Source: Neolewinella aquimaris (GTDB lineage: Bacteria; Bacteroidota; Bacteroidia; Chitinophagales; Saprospiraceae). From it: a stretch of 64,000 bases of DNA. Positions 59,168-64,000 of this stretch are shown in pieces (positions within the stretch are counted from its first letter, which is position 1; every line of letters starts with the position of its first letter). The translations under genes and the position numbers were made by a program. The notes below the pieces were generated by a model. That model had not been told where the DNA came from, did no database searches, and was given only the letters and a program-made list of their open reading frames with translations. Location: contig NZ_JACIFF010000004.1 of assembly GCF_014197245.1 (NCBI RefSeq), forward strand, positions 1 through 64,000. The letters run 5' to 3'.

Positions 59168-62100
59168 TCAGCGAAGCAGCACCAGGCGTTTCGCCATAAC
59201 TTGATTACCCAGTCGAATGCGCGCCACGTAAATGCCGGCGGGCAGGGGCGAAGTACGGTCGGTGCTCCAGTCGAAGCGGTGTACCCCGGCAGGATAGTTG
59301 CCGGAAGCAAGTTCCGCCACCTCCCGTCCCCGTCCGTCGAGAACGGTCAGCGTCAGTGAACCCGCCCGGGTTAGGCCCACGGTAAGGGAAGTCGCTCCCC
59401 GGAACGGATTGGGGAAGGCGGAAAAGGTCACTCCTTCGATCCCGTCGGGATCACCGACCGCCGTGGTCTCACTTACCACCTGCGGTTCGAGCGCATGAAA
59501 GGTGCCAGCCGCGGTAAGGTCGCTCAGGTAAACTTCAGGCTCAGGTTTGCTTTCGGTACCCATGACTTGCGGAATCAGTCGCACACTACCCAGGTGAACC
59601 ATGCCGTCCGCACCGTAAGCGTTGGCGTGCGCAAGCCGCAGCTTACCCGACGCGGTTTCTTCCAGGTTGACGGTCGGGCGGGCAAAGCCGGGGGTCGACC
59701 CGTCTTCCAGTCCGCCAAAGCGCCACTGGGTGGGGTCCCAGGTGAAGTCCATTTGGTAGCTGCCCAGTCGCTCGCCACTGTTGCGCATGTCCACCCGTAG
59801 GGGTACCAAATAACCGGTACCGTCCAGCTCAGGTGTGATCTCTACGGGCACTACCGGACCCGCCTCGGCCGGTTTATCCATCTCTGGTCGGGCGTCGTTG
59901 GTACAGACGGTAGCAGTGCCCAAGGGGTAGCCGACCGGTAAGCCCACGTCGTAGGAGATGATCACGAGGGCGTCGGCGGCGGTGACGATTCCGTTAGTAT
60001 CTACGTCGGCAATACCCGATTCTATGCGGGCCAGTGCGCTTGTGGGAATCGGATTGCCCACAGCATAAGCCAGAATCAGGGCAGCGTCGGTTGAATTTAT
60101 CCGACCGTCACCGTTCACGTCGCCGAGCAGTTGATTTTCTGAGATGACGAAGTTGCAGTTCTCTACGCTAGCATCCGGCAGCAAATCCCGGAAGGTGGTT
60201 GCGGCAGCCGCGGTGCGCAGAATGAGATCGGGATCCACGGTGGTACCGGCGGGAGCCAGGGCCCGGAAGCGGGCGGTGAAGACGGGCACGTCTCCCGCCC
60301 GGCCCGTTGCGTCGGCTCCGTTAAAGATGATAACCCCGGGGGTAGTCGCATTGATCTGACCGGTGTACCCCGACAGTATTTCCGCGTCGCCGACGTACTC
60401 TATTTCCGTAGAATCGTAGTACAGCGCCGCCGTAAAGTTGCCAAGGAAGTGGTCGGGGCTGGGAACGCCGCTCATGTCGATCCGTACCGTAAGGGGAAAT
60501 TCACAGAACTGTGCCGTCTCCTGCGGACAATCGAGTGCCACCAGCGGACCATCGTCGCCCCCCGAACCTCCGCCGTCTCCGGGAAGGATCACCCCCCGGG
60601 CCGCGGTGCGGAAGCGAAACTGATTGCCGCCGATCGGAGCGAGGGTCTCCGCATCCACCTGCGTCATGTTCAGGGCGTATACGGCATTGATCGGATTGTC
60701 GTCAGGGATGAAGCGCACCTGGATGCCGTAGAGATCGCCGGCTTCCAGGGGAAGCAGGTCGATGGAGGAACCCGGACCGAGCAGCTCAATGATCCCCTGT
60801 TCGGGGATGAGAATGTCCGTTCCCTGGGCGTCGTTGTCCCGCCATATTTCGTAGAGATCGCCCAGCTCTACGGTCACCCGCCCGTGATCGAAGAGGGAGC
60901 GCACTTCCCGTCCCGGCAGATCGAACTGGAGATTTACCCGCTGAAACCCTTCGGAGAAGTTGCCTACGATTACCTGACTGACGAAACCGCCTTCCTCTTC
61001 CGCTTCGGAGCCGATGCTGATGTTCTTCCAGACGATGTTGTTGTTGTTCTGTACGTTCTGGTATAGGTTACCGGTCTCGGGAAAGGTCATTCCGCCCGGT
61101 GTCTCCGTACGCGACAGCAAACAGAAGTGGGCCTGATCGCCCGGGATGGCGGCGTAATCGTCCGGATTCGGCACGACCCACTCGAACTCCAGTATCTCGA
61201 ATTCACCGCCGGCGACGGTCACCGCCTGGCTACCGATGGGGTCGCCCATCAGTGCGGGGGAAACGACGCTGCCGTCCCAGGGGGAGGGCCAGCTGAGTCC
61301 GGATCCCGCCTTCGCCCAGTACAGATTGGTCGTGCCGGACTGGCTGCCGTCACAGCCCCGATTGCGGACGCGTACGTACACGTAGTTGGGCTCGGAAGAA
61401 GGGCGGTACACCGGATTTTGGTGCTCCTGATTCAGGAACCCGTCGTTGGTTCGCCGTACCCAGATGTCGGCACTGTGGTACATGGCTTCCGTGGAGGCGT
61501 TGGGCTCGTCGCCCACATCGTCGTAAGTGTCGGCGGACCACAGGTCGGGCGTGGCCGGACTGGCGGGTGGGGGCGACAGGGCATCGGAACCAATGATGGA
61601 TGCGCGGACGCCGAACAGCGTGGCGGCTGCCCGTACGTGCTGCCCTACCGTAAACATCGTACGACAGGCATCGTCGGTGTAGTCCATCTGGTTCATGAAC
61701 ATGTCCCCGTTCGGACCATTGTCGCACGTCACGCTGGGGAAACTCGGGCAACCGGTGTTGTTCGGCCCCTGGTTCGGGGTATCGTCCACCAAGTCGGAAA
61801 AGGCGCAGTTGTCGGGTTCCGTAGTGTCGTCCCCCCAAATGTGCCGGAGGTTAAGCCAGTGGCCGATCTCGTGACCGCAGACGTAACCCAAATCGAAGGG
61901 ACTGGTAGCTGTTCCGAGGGTGCCGAAGGCCACGTAATCCATGACCACCCCATCCTCCGCCGGGCGGGTAGCCAGGTCGGCGGGCCAGGAGGATTAGCCG
62001 AGCAACCCACTGGAGAGGTTGCAGACCCAGATGTTCAGGTAATCATCCGACGGCCAGCCTGCCTTACCACCCGTAGCCGCAAATTTTACGGGGTTACGCA

Positions 62101-63127
62101 CCAGGGGGTCGGTACTGATGGAGCTTTTGGTAAAGGAGGTTACGCTGGTCGAGGTCCGCGTGATGCCGTTTGTGGGTTCGCAGTCCGGATCCCGACTGGC
62201 CAGGGCAAACTGTACCTGCATATCGGCCACCTGAGGGGAGAACGCGGAGGGTACCGATCCGATGCTGGCGTTGGTGGCCCGAAACAGTTCGTTCAGGGCG
62301 TCGATCTGACTTTCCACCTGGGCGTCCGATATATTCTGTGCGGCCGTATTGTACACCACGTGCACCACGACCGGAATGGTGATTACTTCGCCACCGAAGC
62401 CGAGTTCATCTCCTTCGCGCAGAGTACGAATGTATTCCTCGGTGAGCCGCTCGATACGGTCGTAATTCTGGCGGAACACGCGATCGGTTTCCAACCGCTC
62501 CAGGAGCTCCTCTCCGGTACCGCAATCCATCGTAAGTTGATCGGGACGCTGGGTCGGAGTGTAGACAATATCATCGATAAAGAAAGTCCTCACCGCAGTG
62601 CTGGCGAGCAGGTCGATGATATACCCCCGCGCTCCGGACACCCGGACCGTCTGGTAATCCGTCGTAACGGCAACGGTGCTCAGGAGGGTGACTACCCCGA
62701 GGTCGTTGTACCCATAGATGAGGAACTGATCAGATGTGTTGAATCCCTGAATGCGGAAGGACAACTCCGATATGGTCTCGTCGAACTCCATCAGCACGGC
62801 ACCGGCGGGAAACTCGCAGCTGATACCACCCCTACAGTTGGCGGCCACGTTGCTCCCGGAAGGGGCATTGGGCCGGGGAAATATGGTGACCGGGCCGGGG
62901 GTACCCAGATTGAGCGGCGGCAGATCTTGCAGAGGAATACTTGGATCCCCGAAAGAAATACCCTGGCTACTTTGCAGGTTGTCGGTGAGGGTGCCCGACA
63001 GCCCTTCAAAATCGATGAGTACCGGGGTTTGAGCCATGGTGGTTGCCGTCAGTCCGATCAGGAGGGGCAGCACGAGGAGGTAGCGGAGCAGCCGAAGCGC
63101 CCCGGCAAGCAGGTAAAAAAGTAGCAT
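59168..63127 (-). pseudogene. Cytophagalysin-like M43 metalloprotease interrupted by an in-frame TAA
   Basis: One frame of 1319 codons runs from an ATG at 63127 (signal peptide ending TATTMAQ) to 59168, broken only by a TAA at 61996-61994 (codon 378). Before it: DYLNIWVCNLSSGLLG. After it: [14 protein letters not shown] and the zinc motif [11 protein letters not shown] (His419, Glu420, His423, His429). M43 relatives read GLLGY at the break, so TAC/TAT to TAA is the likely change. Downstream: [18 protein letters not shown], beta-domains including a cohesin-like one, a dockerin-like segment ([15 protein letters not shown], about 1000-1060) and a T9SS sorting domain ([16 protein letters not shown]). 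As written, the product lacks its catalytic site, unless the stop is read through or is a sequence error. Confidence 0.85.
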
Positions 63128-63404
63128 GACGGTGAGATTTATGGATGGTCTGTAGTGGATGTCGTATTCCCTTTTTCGGGTGACGAACTCCAGTAAAGTG
63201 GCTATACCCCTCTATTATCACACACCCCTTTCGCGTTACAACACCAACAATAAATTTCGCGCGAATGACCGATATTAATTCCCTGCTTGCCCAGCTCACC
63301 CATTTTTCGTATCGTTGATGGAAGGACTACGATTAGCCGGGGAGGGTGCCCCACCCAATACATGTTAAAACTTACAACTGCGGTTACCGCTGAATGTCGA
63401 ATCT

Positions 63405-64000
63405 ATGCAATACCGTTACACTTTGCTTTCCGCCCTCGTTGCTTTGGCAGTATTCTCCTGCTCCCGCGACCCCGCCCGACAAACGGAATCAGCCACCGCG
63501 ACAGCGGCTCCCTCCAGTGAGTGGGTCGACCTGCTCGATGCCGACCTCACGGAGTGGGAAATGTACAACGGCGACGCGCTGCGGGGATGGGAGTTCCGGG
63601 ACGGAGAGCTCCACGCCTCGGGAGCCGGCTGGGACGCGGACCAGGACCTGATCACCCGGGAGGAATACGACAACTTCGAGCTTGCACTGGAGTGGAAGGT
63701 CGAGCCCGGGAACAGTTCGGGCATCTTTTACCACGCCCAGCGGGACCCCGCCACGCCCATCTACGAAGCGGCCCCCGAATACCAAGTCATGGACGACGAA
63801 GGGTGGTCCGACCCGCTGGAACCAAATCAACGCACGGCCGGCAATTACGCCATGCACGCTCCGGAAGGCGCCGAACCCCGGCCGGCCGGCGAATGGAACA
63901 GCACGCGCATCGTCGTAAATCACCCCCGCGTAGAGCACTGGCTCAACGGCACGAAAGTGGTCGAGTACAAACTGGGCAGCGACGACTGGAAGCAGCGCAA
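63405..64000 (+). CDS. DUF1080 (3-keto-disaccharide hydrolase) lipoprotein, truncated by the window end
   Basis: Frame open from ATG 63405 to the last base. The lipoprotein signal ends LAVFSCS. The domain has the DUF1080 pattern: WVDLLDADLTEWEMYNGDAL, LITREEYDNFELALEWKVEP, NSSGIFYHAQRD, and EYQVMDDEGWSDP, then VVNHPRVEHWLNGTKVVEYK. DUF1080 members include beta-propeller-like lectins and hydrolases acting on 3-keto-glycosides. The bases 63128-63404 before it hold no gene I can see. Confidence 0.85.
   Translation, partial: MQYRYTLLSALVALAVFSCSRDPARQTESATATAAPSSEWVDLLDADLTEWEMYNGDALRGWEFRDGELHASGAGWDADQDLITREEYDNFELALEWKVEPGNSSGIFYHAQRDPATPIYEAAPEYQVMDDEGWSDPLEPNQRTAGNYAMHAPEGAEPRPAGEWNSTRIVVNHPRVEHWLNGTKVVEYKLGSDDWKQR

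Overview
The window looks like a marine Bacteroidota chromosome of the Saprospiria/Lewinella type. This rests on high GC, two secreted proteins with Por/T9SS C-terminal sorting domains, a Bacteroidota-specific porin, TAnnTTTG-type -7 promoter boxes, lipoprotein-rich genes and a PSCyt/DUF1553 + DUF1501 gene pair. No search was run. All calls come from reading the DNA and translations.

Layout. 0-8 kb: housekeeping and metabolic genes (SpoIIAA-like protein, type II NADH dehydrogenase, Gfo/Idh/MocA oxidoreductase, Porin_10 protein, FabI, a 43-aa membrane peptide, an arginyl-tRNA-protein transferase-like protein). 8.1-27.4 kb: a nitrate assimilation supercluster. It holds a rubredoxin-tailed nitrite/sulfite-reductase-like protein, a nitrate reductase fused to its own FAD/NAD reductase, an outer-membrane porin, a nitrate ABC transporter (nrtABCD), a NarX/NarL-like two-component system, a DUF4202 protein, nirB, nirD and molybdenum-cofactor genes (MobB-like-MobA fusion, moeA). 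The nasA/porin intergenic region and the nirB upstream region both carry clusters of TACGTA hexamers around recognisable -7 boxes, a good candidate for a shared nitrate control site. 27.5-31.4 kb: UbiD decarboxylase, a tiny Lys/Cys-rich ORF, sulfotransferase-like protein and branched-chain aminotransferase. 31.4-36.7 kb: a DUF1549/DUF1553-DUF1501 pair bracketed by inverted copies of a composite repeat of about 125 bp. 36.7-40.3 kb: GNAT-nitrilase fusion, a small membrane protein and an anchored unknown.

40.4-47.1 kb is an AT-richer accessory island resembling a defence island. It has a MazG-like pyrophosphohydrolase translationally coupled to a GIY-YIG / DUF2075 helicase / S24 peptidase fusion, a PD-(D/E)XK + GIY-YIG nuclease pair, and a CoiA-like gene whose second half is open in two frames for 827 nt. 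A Cys-rich secreted peptide follows. A REP-like repeat array (47.5-48.0 kb) closes the island.

48-64 kb: sulfatase, phosphodiesterase-like enzyme, a 2115-residue T9SS surface protein, a TlpA/DsrE/DoxX operon, a cytophagalysin-type (M43) metalloprotease gene broken by an in-frame TAA just before its zinc motif, and the start of a DUF1080 lipoprotein that runs off the end.

The strongest candidates for something undescribed are the MazG + GIY-YIG-helicase-S24 pair, the two-frame CoiA-like locus, and the TACGTA promoter motif of the nitrate genes.
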